Source: Hyposmocoma kahamanoa
Lineage: Eukaryota > Arthropoda > Insecta > Lepidoptera > Cosmopterigidae
Assembly: GCF_003589595.1 (NCBI RefSeq)
Contig: NW_020653945.1
Span: forward strand, 7,752,458 to 7,816,457
Length of the DNA stretch: 64,000 nucleotides
Direction: 5' to 3'
In this document: positions 13,691 to 25,060 of the stretch, one piece after another
How the letters are laid out: each line of letters begins with the position of its first letter
Position numbering within the stretch: the first letter of the stretch is position 1
Program-made: the position numbers and the translations under genes
Notes under the pieces: generated by a model
The model's input: the letters and a program-made list of their open reading frames with translations, nothing else
Database searches by the model: none
What the model was told of the DNA's origin: nothing

Positions 13691-15799
13691 CTTCGGCAGG
13701 TTTCGGCCACTATCGGCTCAATAATAAAGAGTATTGAGACAAACTCCACGAACATCCAAAACAAAGTTTACAAGTCCGGTTTTGAACTTTCTGTGTCAGA
13801 GTGGTTATTGTAGAGTTTCGTAGTAAACAACCTTTATAATGGTAACAAAACTTAGATTTTGTGGGAATTTATTCTGCTTCAGACATTGTATAGCTTTAAG
13901 TTAAATATTTTGAGGTATTTCAGAAAGAAATATTATGAAGTATCTATTAGGTTAATTTGTTAAAGTTACATACATGCATCCATGCATAACTCTGTACAGA
14001 ATGTTTAATTAAACTGCAAAGTTTTAACAATACTGTTTTATCAGGATGCACAATAGCGTTTGTCGTAGCGTTTGTTGTTGCTGTCTCTACACGCCGTGAA
14101 GCAAGTGCGGAGGCATGAACGAGATAGCACAGGATTTGGAAGAAATTTCCTCGCGAATATGTTTTTCACATACACATAGTTTAAATTTCCAATATCGATT
14201 TTTTTTGTCTCAATAACTTTTCATTTTGGATGAAAACTACTAGTATATTATGTATATACACATGTCTTTATTGCTTGTCATTTTAACGTTTATTTATAGC
14301 AATTTATTGTGAAGAGGTTTCAGCTCTACATTGTAGTTTGACTATTACGATTATTGTTGAACGATAGAGCTCACCCCATAGCTTTTTTACTAAATCTCTT
14401 AATAGTTTATACTTACATCAGTCCAACGAATCATCATCTTTTACAACATTTCCGTAATCCCTTGATTCCTAATCAAACACAGTCCAAAAAAATTAAGTGG
14501 TTAAGAGTAGTATCTACACAGGTTCCTACATAACTTTTTGCTCATTGGAGGCAGATGAACAGCTCTACACGTGGTTATGTCCGAATCACTGTATAGTAAA
14601 GCAAGTAAAGTTGTGTTTCGAACCTGTTGCATCGGGTGTACGTAAATAAATCGCGATCGGTAGGCTTGGCATTATGAGAGGCGATCGCGCGGTCGTGGAC
14701 CTACTAAACTGGTTCTTGCATTGTTCCTGATGTACGACATGGGATGTTTGAATATTTACGTGAAACATTTTTGTCAAAGACGGGATATTAATGATGTCAT
14801 ATTTAGCCCACATTATTCATTGAATTCCATACATAGAGTCAACCCATAACCTTAAAGAGTTTATTAGTATAGAATCAATAAATTTCCCTTTAAAATAATG
14901 TTCTTATTATAATTTGTATTACACGTCCTATTAGTGATTACCAATTGGATGGTTCTGCGTTACAATGACAAAGAATTTTCATAACAACTCGACGTAATTT
15001 TGGGGAATTTACGTTCTCCCTTAACGAATAATGAAAAGGCCTCGTGAACTTCATAAATTATGTTTCATAATTTTACACAACCAATTACTTTATTTTGTAA
15101 TTTTGGTGTACATTGTTTTAGATAAAAAACATCTTCAGCAAAAACTACCAAGGGATGAATTTTACTAACGAGGACGGCTGCTTTTCGTTGGTCTCTACTC
15201 CCTATACCTATCTTTACATTCTAAATCAACGCCACCTAGCATCAAGTAGTAGAACTTCACAGAGCAGGTAGTTCTCCTACTCGACGATAGTTAGCGCTAC
15301 GAGTGAGTATATTACAGTTGATTACGTTTGTAGAGTTCCATTTTACACTTACCTGAAACAATAACAATGTTACAATTAAGACACATCATATAGATATAAT
15401 ACAATTGAGTTAAGTAGGTTTTTTTTAATCTTTTTTTTAATTAGGAACTTTTATACAATATATATTATGCCAGTTCCATCATACCCTAAACGGGTAAAGT
15501 AGGTACTACACATAATATTAATAACAACAGAAGGATATTGTCGTGTCTGTTGCTGCAATAGAAATTTGTATGCAAACTATCACTTCCGTCGCATGGCATA
15601 CTTTTCACACGCGATAACAACACAGCTCGCTGATATCCTCACTTCTTTGACATTTTTTCATGAAATAGAATATTGATAACAATTTTAGTTATCATAAAGT
15701 TATCTAATTAATTAAAAATTGAGAAAATACTGCGCAATTATTACAAGCTGTTGATAATTAGGTTAGTATTATGTTTTTATGCTTTTTTTCTTAATTAAT
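13691..15799. other. Gene-free stretch
   Basis: AT-rich, no supported exon. Minus-strand frames around 14.6-14.8 kb are short and without motif. Confidence 0.4.
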
Positions 15800-15905
15800 C
15801 TAATTTTGATTTCTGTGTGTCTCTTTTAATCAATTTACTCTATTACATAGTTGTGTGTATGATGCAAGACAATAAACGTTTTATCTATCTATCTATCTAT
15901 CTATT
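15800..15905 (+). mobile_element. Probable 3' end of a LINE/SINE with TATC-repeat tail
   Basis: The sequence GACAATAAACGTTTTATCTATC runs into six TATC units (15882-15905). In Lepidoptera such tetranucleotide tails are typical 3' ends of retroposed elements. The 5' limit is not definable by eye. A minus-strand relative with a TAGA tail is at 41.58 kb. Confidence 0.4.
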
Positions 15906-16375
15906 AATTATTCATACTATATATAATCATGAACGGAAGAAGGGACACTAGGAAAACGAGTATTTTGCAATGTACAATACACTTACTAGAAGTTTCTCTT
16001 TGTACGCTGATGTCATTGCCATGAACAAAAGAATACAAAGTATTTAGCAACAAAAAAACCTAAAAATCCATAATCATGAATTTAAAATATTCAAGAAAAA
16101 GCTATTTATGAACGTTAAATCTTTTGTCTGAATTTGAACATCGTCTATACCTTATCAACATCGTCAAATTTCTATGAAGATATTTGCATTATAATCGATG
16201 TGTAACCCTGACCAACTTCAAGAAATTCACATGACAACAGCTAGACTCGTAAATTGTATGTGTACTTGAACATCTCTTACATGCAGTGCACACCGTCGTG
16301 AAAAACACTGATATATCGATTTTATTTCTTTATATTGATTTGTTTTATACATTTTAGCAATGGAGTGAAAAAGGT

Positions 16376-16495
16376 CAAGTTTAGTAGCAGTAGAGCTCCT
16401 GATGAGAGAGTTCGTCCAGGGAAGTATCTACTGCCACCTTACCTATTTCTGCCGCCCAACAATAATATAAGCATTACTGTTTTGAAGAGTGAGGG
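16376..16495 (+). mobile_element. Family R copy B, 5' part, interrupted by an opposite copy
   Basis: Matches the first about 110 bases of copy A (GTAGAGCTCCTGATGAGAGAGTTCGTCC..., TTTCTGCCGCC..., TGAAGAGTGAGGGTT) and then breaks off where the inverted copy begins. The missing 3' part resumes at about 16810. Confidence 0.6.
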
Positions 16496-16808
16496 TTTTT
16501 TTTATAATATCAAGTGACGGAACAAACAAGTCGTGCGCCTGATGGTAAGCTACACGCCTGTTCGTAACAGTTGCAGTGCCACTGAGAGCTTTAAATCGCA
16601 AAGATCTGAGGGGTACTGCCACAGCGCCCGTCTACCTGAGACATAAGTTGACAAGTCCCATGTGCCTGTAATTTCACCAGCACCCTTAACCCTTCAAAGC
16701 CAGAACACAGTAATACCGACATTACTGCTTGGCGGCAGAAATAGGTAAGGTGGCAGTACTTCCCTGGACGAACCTTTCACAAGGAGCTCTACTGATACTA
16801 ATAAAAGG
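16496..16808 (-). mobile_element. Family R copy C, full length, inserted in copy B in opposite orientation
   Basis: Begins (as its own 3' end) with a T-run and TATAATATCAAGTGACGG and ends with GGCGGCAGAAATAGGTAAGG...CTGGACGAACCTTTCACAAGGAGC. Short GGGTT/AGGTT direct repeats flank it, as expected for a small target-site duplication. Together with copy B it forms a long inverted pair (16400-16460 against 16722-16795) that could fold into a hairpin in a transcript. Confidence 0.6.
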
Positions 16809-16975
16809 TTGCTAGCGAAATTATAAGCACTTGGGACTTTTTAACTTATGTCTCAGGGTGCCGGGTGCAGTGACAGTACCTCTCAGATCTTTAACTGAGC
16901 GGTACTGTAACTGTCATGCCCAGGCATACCATCAGGTGCACGACATGTTCGTCATATGATTTTCTATCATAATAA
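16809..16975 (+). mobile_element. Family R copy B, 3' part
   Basis: Continues copy B from GCTAGCGAAATTATAAGCAC to ATCAGGTGCACGACATGTTC and an A-rich end (AATAAAAAAGG). It is more diverged than the nested copy, consistent with being the older insertion. Confidence 0.55.
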
Positions 16976-19120
16976 AAAAGGGCAATCACAGAATACCGAC
17001 AACAATATCGCTTTTCCTCATAGGAGTAGGCAGATACCAAAGCCTTCTAATTTGAACAATCCTAACGCACATCTTTACTTCATCAACGCGCATTAATGTT
17101 TTCATACACACTCATCAGTTATTTCGCTTAATATTGAATTACTTAATTAGATTACAGTGTAGATTATTTTGATAATGATTTTCCTCTAGTATTAACTCTA
17201 GTCCAAAACAAGAAAAGAATTTTAGAAAAGTTTATTTCCAGAATTGGTCCCTACCGGAAAACAAACCCGACACCTTCTCATCTAACGTCCCCTGTACAAA
17301 CCACAGGGCCGCCGAAGTCGTTCATTCTATCAAAATCAATAGAAGAAAAAATATTTTTCATAATTTACTATTAATTTATTTATTTATTTATTTATATATT
17401 ATATTGTTTAAATTAATTTATTGTCCCGATTTGTGAATGGGACAGTGAAATTATTGCCTAAGCGTGTCACCCAGTGACAACTGCCAAGAATTCCGCAAAA
17501 TATTAATAAAAATAGAAAGCTAAGAGTGCAATGTTCGCCAATAAAATACGATAAAAATACGTGGTGTGGAAACGACCACACCGAAACCGTTTTAACTAAA
17601 TTTTAAATAGACAGACTGAAGGAGCATGAATATTTAACTCTAACAACATAACACAACAACATTTTGATAAAATTTACTTTTAGCTTTTCTTCCCCCAAGT
17701 ATCGACTAGCAATGATAGCAGTAGAAGAACGATTGGTGTTCAATCGAGAGGGCGCCTATTCGAATCTCTGTGGCGACATAATACCTAACCTATATCTTTA
17801 ACGTCTAAGTTAAGTAACAGTATAATTATGAATCTTTAGTAGTGGTTGAAGGAAACCGTCCCACCTGCAAATCAGAAATTGTTTTACAACCCTTGGACAA
17901 CAGCGTGACGGAATATAACAAACACTTCTTACAGGAGACCCGTGCCCTGCAGTGGGACGTATAATAGGTAACTGTTGATGACAATTCCATACTAATTAAA
18001 TTCTAAATTTAGACGAAACGAAACAAATCTAAGGGCAACAAGTGTAACATAACAGTGCACAAGCAATACCTAAACATTTAATAACTATCCTTGTTAGGCA
18101 TCAAAATCAACAAACCCATTACGTCATTCTATAAGCATTTATACATAATCATAATTTTATAAATAGTATTTTAATATTTTAGCATTAAAATACTATACAA
18201 TTTTTAGCAGTTCTTTAATAAATCCAACTCGTACATAATTTTGTAAAGAAAAATGTTACTGTTCTCATAACATTCAAAAGAGTTACTAATCAATGTCGTG
18301 TTTGAGAAAAAGGTAAATCAGTTAAATAGCGTGGCAGAAGCGGACCTGAACGATGGAAATGGTAATTGGCATATTTCGATGAGCTCACGAGTGATCTCAC
18401 GCCAATGTCTGCGCCCGCGCATGCTGCGGGGAACCGTTTAATTGTCACAATTTGCTAGATAATTGGACATGAACGGTATACAAATTATCGACATGAGAAA
18501 AACGTCCAACGTATGCATTATAATGGGATGTACGTCAGAAAGAGTGAAAGAAAATGATTGATTATCGTGATGTAAGATCTAGTGTTAGAGTAAATTCCTA
18601 CACAATGACAATTATGAGAAATCGGAGGAAAATGTTTATTGAACGTCGTTTCCTGAACTTTTAATTTTCTTGAAAAATGATGAAGATTGAAATGATATAT
18701 AAATTGTATAGTAATTTTCCACAACACGAAGACTTTTACTGATTTCAGATTTGATTCGAGGTAAATAAGATAAAAAAGATGTAGCTCAATCTGCATTATC
18801 TACACATATACAAAAGCGTATATACTACTACTAAAGTACTACATAACAGATAAGTTAGCAACATGCAACTCCTGTTCTTAATAACTGTATAATCGACTTA
18901 CTGCCGCTCATGAGTGAAATTGAAAATTGCGTAAAATGTCCATTTTCTTTTTCGGCGCTTAGAGGTGAAATTAAAACGGTTTAAAGTTAGAAAGCAAAAA
19001 AAGATAAAAAGAAGTTTTAAACGACTACAACAAAATAAACATCCGAAACTAACACTGGATTAGCGTTCCATAAGGTAAACAATAGCGTTTATAAAAAGAG
19101 GAAGCAGTCACTGTAACCGG
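16976..19120. other. Gene-free stretch
   Basis: AT-rich with a TTTA microsatellite at 17373-17396 and no supported exon. Confidence 0.4.
17373..17396. repeat. TTTA microsatellite
   Basis: About six TTTA/ATTT units followed by TATATT. Simple repeat, no function proposed. Confidence 0.8.
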
Positions 19121-19129
19121 GTAGGGTTG

Positions 19130-19230
19130 CACAGACAGGAACGGAAGCGGATGTCAGCGGTGGCTGCGTGTACGCTGGCATGGCTGGCTAGCAATGACGC
19201 GGGCGGCGGCGGTACAGGTGCGCCAGAACA
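19130..19230. other. GC-rich patch, possible promoter or leader exon
   Basis: Strongly GC-rich (includes GCGGGCGGCGGCGGTACAGG) in AT-rich DNA about 1.3 kb below E2. Short frames exist on both strands (39 codons plus from 19151; a similar one minus), but neither has a convincing donor. Left unassigned. Confidence 0.25.
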
Positions 19231-20241
19231 CGCCCAGAATGATTTAACTTTGAACGTGATCCAAACGTAAACAGTTAACGTTTTAGTTCTAAAACAACGT
19301 GACGAGAATAATTAGAAATTCAAAACGAACCATTTGACCAGTTTCATATTTAAACAAAACTTGTAGGCGTAAAAATAAAACCGTGGAATTGCTAACACTC
19401 GTTTAACTTTACATTATTGTTTTACAAAAGATTTAGGACCTTGCCTGTCGCCATTGATTATTTCAAGGTTTTATATTGTTAAGAACCTCGTTGTTAAGCG
19501 TTGGTATATCAGCACTAAGTTTTTTGTGCGACTACAGTAATGATTTCGTAGCTAGCAGCAGGTAACGACTCAAAGTCAAGATCAAGATCGCATCAAGGAA
19601 CTTGAGTGCGTCCATAAATTGCCAATTACGATTCCATTACGCGTCGTAACATTGCTATAGCATTCCACAACAGCTGCCGCTGCAGAAGAGTTGCGGCAAT
19701 TACGCGTAATACGAAGATTATCACAATGTAATAATGTGGCGAATGCCACTACCCACTAGAGAACTGTACCCAGCCGAAGGTGAAGCCGGGATGTGGATAA
19801 TAGTAAATATTTACGGAAATGTACGTCATTTTACAAAATTTAAGTTTGTAACTACAGTGCGCATCATTAAAATCAAAGACAACAATGAAGATTGTTAGAA
19901 AAACACCTATATTTATTTGTCAACACTGGATACATAAAAGGTAAAAACATACACCTACTCGTTATACTTTATGTAGGTAGGCAATGGTACATCAGTACGC
20001 ATTGATGGCATATTGCGGTCGCCAGCTTCTACTACAATTGAAATAATCCAAGACTAACATAACATGTTTTTATTATACAACGTAGGCGTCAGGTAATGAT
20101 TTTGTACTACGATCAAAATATACCTCTATTTCGAGCAATTGCTGTAACTGTACCAAGTCTACCCACGTCGCATCGCAAAGAATCGTAGATAGTATATGAA
20201 ATAAAAAAGTGCATTCGAAAATAAAAACGTATAGTACAAAC
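19231..20241. other. Gene-free stretch below E2
   Basis: Contains the start of the E2 downstream intron. A perfect palindrome ATTACGCGTAAT lies at 19699-19710. Nothing else is recognised. Confidence 0.4.
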
Positions 20242-20443
20242 CATTGTTTTCATCCTGTGTGGATTCAAAATCTGCTAGCGAAACATTGGAGAGATCTTCC
20301 ACATAAACTTGAGGCTGCCTGTTGAGGGAATGTCTTCCTCCTAAGGAATGGTAGCAGCTTTCCTCATCGTCTGCCGCCTCCTCTGTCGAGGAGCCTTTGA
20401 GGCACGAGTGGAAGCTGCGAGAGAGTCGTCGTTCTGTGCTCAT
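20242..20443 (-). CDS. Candidate alternative first coding exon E2 (67 aa)
   Basis: Starts at ATG 20443-20441 in a good insect context (TGACAATGAG) and runs 67 codons plus one base to a donor (AATG|GTTTGT, GT at 20241-20240), again phase 1. The peptide has a basic start (MSTERRLSRSF), an acidic middle (residues 20-29, STEEAADDEE type) and a polar tail ending DENN. The codons are markedly more GC-rich than the flanks, which are typical AT-rich insect intron. The donor is weaker than those of E1 and E3. The leader carries a 17-base motif at 20553-20569 that recurs 30 bases upstream of the E3 start. I do not recognise the protein. It looks like the variable N-terminus of a signalling or scaffold protein, but that is inference from composition only. 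Confidence 0.6.
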
Positions 20444-20552
20444 TGTCACACATGTCCTATAAACGCACTCTATTATTAAAATCACCGTTTAAAAGCCTGT
20501 ACTATTCTGTGGCACTTTTTTCACAAATTATGTTTTAGAACCTTTCACACAA

Positions 20553-20569
20553 AATTCACTGTTTGCACT
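20553..20569 (-). promoter_or_regulatory. Leader/core-promoter motif upstream of E2
   Basis: On the minus strand this reads AGTGCAAACAGTGAATT, 110-126 bases before the E2 start codon. The same 17 bases with a single C/T change precede E3. It may mark the transcription start or a shared 5' leader element. Its function is inferred only from position and recurrence. Confidence 0.45.
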
Positions 20570-23500
20570 TTTTTAGCATTGCCTCACCCACGTTCACTAT
20601 CTGCTAAGACCCCGTTCGATATGTTCGTTTATCGCGTGTTACGTGTTACTTCCACACCTCCTCAGATAACACTGCTTTTGTTTCACACATTTACTTCCTT
20701 ATCTCTCGTTATCTTGAAGGATTCTGTAATAGCAATGACTGTGATCCACTACTCTAGAAATATAGCTTGGTGTAAATATACAGCATTCATATGTAATGTT
20801 ATATAATGACGCAAACCTATGAGTAAACAAGTCTACGGCATCGCAATCAACGCTAAGAGTAGTAATATAACTATTTATAATTTCACTCGTATGGCTGTTA
20901 TTTAGTGTAGAACTTGGTTAATGATTAAACGTTTCTTAAAAAGGCACTACACTTATGTCTTTAATTACTTTAAATTCAGGGTTTATAACATGCAATATAA
21001 TATTTTTTAATTAAACTCCATTGCGAGATGTAACTACTTTTTAGTAACTCGTTATGGTTGTGCAGCACGCAGTTATGTGATGCGTTGAGCGACGCAACAT
21101 TCCTTTTTGAGTGCCAAAAACTGGTGACAACTCGAATAACACGCCTTGCAGAGATGACTGGATGTGTATGTAACAATCCAAGGTTCAATGCACTCCCAAA
21201 GAATAGGGCCTACCAAAGTGACATATTAATGAATGGAACACAAACAAAAGGGGCACATCTTGTGGCGCCGTGGAGGCATTCACAAAGCTATGAACAGTGC
21301 CTTATTATGGGTTATGTACGTACTTCACTGCAGCACTATGTTGTAATGTTATCCGTTTGAGCACACGAGGTCTTTTGTGTTTCTACTGTTTAGTACTTAG
21401 CAATAAACAAAACCAACGTTCTACGTCGCGTGCAGCGGAAAGCGTACATATTTGTAATTTTTACCTAATGTTTCTGCAATAGGAAGAATTTAAAATGTAT
21501 TTCAAACTGTACAAACAAAACTAAAATTAAACTAAAACTTGTAAAACTTTGTAATTAATAACGCAACTTAAAGTTACATAAAATCGTAGCCCTGACCACG
21601 GCGCTTAATTGTTACCGTAACGAATGACAATTAACCATTAAGTGCTAGCCAAATCCTGTTTTTGTTTTGACAACATAAACTTGTGTTGTAATTAAGACAC
21701 ACATTACTTTAGTAAAGTTAATAACAACAAACGAAGTTTAATTATACAATTGGATACAGAATTGAAGCGTTTAGTTTTGTCAGTTTTTAGTAAGAATAGT
21801 ATCGGATACCGTTCTTCAATGTTATTTTCAATGGATGGATTTATCTTCAATGGAACACGGAAGGAGTACTAAAGTAGAGGAAGAATGTTACAAGACATTG
21901 GTATCTAATTAATTCTACGATGTACTAAGCTGGGTTGACAAAAAGAGTGAAACTTCAACGATCTATTGTCTTTGTGGAAAGTTCTTTGTGGGAGTATGAC
22001 GCGTGTTTGAAGAGAAAATTGCGGAATCAACCATCCAACCTTTCACGTTATGTATTCTACAATAAAATAAACTTAAAAGTGACGTTTCCTAGCAAAGTTA
22101 TCCAGCTAAAAACCCCATGAGAAAAGTTAACAATGAATTAATGTTGCGTGGAATGGGATTAATTGCAAGATAAAAGTGAAGTAAATCTGACAGACGACTT
22201 CGGAAGAAAACGTAATGGTGCATTATGAAACACGGCGTTCATAACAATCGATAACAATAGAAAGCAAATGAACTTTCATGTGTCCTTCAAATCATAATAA
22301 AGTATTAAAAGTGCACATTTAACAGGGTCCACTTTAATGCTCGTTAACGGTAACAAAGCTTAAGTAGGACTCGCATGCAAATAAAACCACTGCTTTAATA
22401 TTTCCATTGTTCTGAAGGCCGTCTCAAGGTAGTAGACCACCCGGAACGGTTGTTTTAATGCAATAAGATTTCATAGTAATAATATATTTCCATTCAAAAC
22501 ACTGCTAACAATGGCAGCTCCGGTTTCTAGCCAAAACTAATGTAATTTGAGAATATACATATTCAGCAATTGACATCGATGTGCACAAGTGAGTGAACAT
22601 ATTGATAGAGAAGTATAGAAATAATCAAAGGAAATTCAAAAAGAACATGAATGAAAAAACATTGCTCAACGATGTATTATCACGTGTTTGCATTTACGTG
22701 AAACGGGAGACAAGCTTTGGCAAATAACCAATTATTGGTAACAGTCTACACGGTGCTAACCAAGTCTCAGGCCGATAAAAAACACGTGATCGATTAAATT
22801 TGATTAGAGAAGACAACGAAAATGAATTATTCTCTCCGTCCACTCCAAATACTACGAAATTTTATAATTTCGTATAATTTCGAAAGTGACGCATTCATTT
22901 GTTTAGATATGGAAACGTGTTTGAATCAGGTCTGGCACGCGCTCATAGGCGCTCCAAGCTTTCCTGCACGAGCGATCTTTCACAGAGATAAGAACAGTCC
23001 AGTTTTGCCCCAGGACTAGCGTGCTCTCTATGCCGTACACCGACTAATAGCCACAGATTAAAAACACGCGAAGGCTGAATGAGTATCCCACTCATGAATC
23101 ATTCTACGATAAGTGGCTGACGGTAACTTTACTGTTAAAAATGAAGTTAGAAGTTAAAGTACTAATCTATAACCTTGATGATTGATAAATAAAAGTGTGG
23201 ACTGGATTATTGAAGAACAAAATAAAAGTATTATGACCACATAATGTTTTGATTATTACAACGCAAGATGTATTACAGTATCACTATATTTGGACGCTTC
23301 CAACGACGAGGTAAAACAAAGAGGATAAATAACAATTCTCATACTGTTAAATAAATGACGTCAGGCCACGTAACATCAAGACTGTCAAATCATTTTTCAT
23401 AATTCAGTTGCTGATTGGCAACATACAGAAAAAGGCAACATCCTGTTAATGCTCACTTATTATAGCGGAGATTAAGTCTGGCTTTTCTCCTTTTATTAAA

Positions 23501-23795
23501 CTCGGTGTATTTAAATAGAGTGGAGCAAATAAAATATATCCGCCAATGACAATCGCTGACATGGTAACTAATGACGTAGCAGGTATAAATCATGTTCATA
23601 ATAGCCAGTCAGCGCGAAGATGGCCCGAGGAAGTCGTCGATTTGCGACGGATATGCCAGGGACAAGTAACCCGATGTTTTATGCTTGCCTAGTACTTAGT
23701 TATTAAACTCATTAGCTAACTGGTTCACGTAGCACAAATATGACCGTGGTTTTGTCTCTTCAGGATTACGGTTAACGATTATCCAGATATAGTTG
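20570..23795. other. Gene-free stretch above E2
   Basis: AT-rich, no supported exon. A 100-codon frame at 21058-21360 (plus) begins at GTG and has no recognised motif, so I treat it as chance. Confidence 0.4.
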
Positions 23796-23986
23796 TCTCC
23801 ATGACCGAACGGTTACCATGCTGGTCTATCATGTAGAGGTTCGATTAGAAATATTTGTATGGCCCACATTTATTTCTCTCTTGAGTTTGGGTGTAATTTG
23901 TGTTTATCTATGTGTGTGTTCATGACACCCGCGACATATGGTTTCCCTAGTGCGGATCTACGAGTGTGTGCGTTATTAAAAAAAAA
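23796..23986 (+). mobile_element. tRNA-derived SINE, copy S1
   Basis: Begins TCTCCATGACCGAACGGTTA (A-box-like) and carries GAGGTTCGATTAG (B-box-like), then the body TTTATTTCTCTCTTGAGTTTG and TTTCCCTAGTGCGG, ending in GTTATT and an A-run. The copy is diverged and has lost part of the region just after the B box. Same family as S2-S6. Confidence 0.7.
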
Positions 23987-24425
23987 TGTATAGAGAAATA
24001 TCATTTTGTTTTCGCATGAGAGATTAAGAAATATTATCCTGACATTATTCTACTGCTTTCACATAATATTCAGATAAATAGTACCACTTGTGATAATCGA
24101 CAAGATTAATTATTAAATTTCGTTCCGTTCAACGAATTCTAATAGATAAAACAACTTCCGACATAGGTACTTAACTTTAATATCCAAAATGTTAGTAATA
24201 TAATGGACATTAAAAACATAATATTGATAATGAAATAAACCATAACGTTGCCGATGTTAGGTGTAATGTAAATAGGTAACCTCCTAAAGTACATGCAAAT
24301 TAGTAATTTTATAGCATTACTGCTACGATAATGTTATAATTGAATTACTAAGAAATGTTAATAATAATTGTAAATTGCAACAAAATATGCACTGCAGTAC
24401 CGTAGTACAAGTATTAACATGTACA

Positions 24426-24461
24426 GACAAGCAACGTGAGTACGGACAAGCAACGTGAGTA
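24426..24461. repeat. Two-unit tandem duplication
   Basis: GACAAGCAACGTGAGTA occurs twice, 19 bases apart, with identical sequence. Confidence 0.7.
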
Positions 24462-24919
24462 TAAGGGTTTAAGCATAAACATTATAGTTTTCATGGTCTA
24501 CATTTCCCAACAAAAGCGGGAGGGGAACCGGCTACTATCGCAAACGTTCCATGTCGATCGTAATGTCATCTTAGTAAATTTAAACAATGAAAAGGTTTTA
24601 CAATGACCAAGGAATGTTCATTTACCATGTTATTCATCGCATACATGAAGTCAAAACATTAGTAATCAGTCACTATAATAAATAAACTCGCTGTGTATTT
24701 ACACCAAGAGCACAGACACAAAAATAGAGTGACACCAAAAATAAACGGACACGTCATATACTGTATGAGGAAACTGCGAACACACACTTCAGTCCAAAAT
24801 CCTTAAAACTGGGAAAGTAAACCACATTCCCATTTACACTAAGCCGTCTATGGCTCCGAGTTTCACGAGTAAAGGGGACAGAAAACACGTGTGACTGTCT
24901 CCATTCAGAGACACCACTA

Positions 24920-25060
24920 CACTGAGACGCCGCAAGACGAGCGGCGGCGTGCGCACACGCCTGCGCCCTCCATGACGAACCGTTTATTTACTATTCACAG
25001 TTTGAAATTCGAACGTGCTCCAATAATCAACATGGCGCAGATGGGTAGAGCTACTGCACG
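24920..25060. promoter_or_regulatory. GC-rich patch with TCAGTG (minus) and CAACATGGCG (plus); possible promoter
   Basis: The patch includes GCGGCGGCGTGCGCACACGC. On the minus strand GTCTCAGTGTAG contains an arthropod initiator. On the plus strand TCAACATGGCGCAGATGG matches the same YY1/TISU-like core seen at 13.67 kb, opening only a 16-codon frame. No donor of good quality is seen. Possible untranslated first exon; low confidence. Confidence 0.25.

Noticed and set aside
17690..17790. tRNA-like block with ATTCGAATCTC
   Set aside because: A B-box-like word without a matching A box or acceptor stem; not a tRNA gene.
21058..21360. A 100-codon plus-strand frame
   Set aside because: Starts at GTG, has no splice or promoter signals and no recognisable motif.
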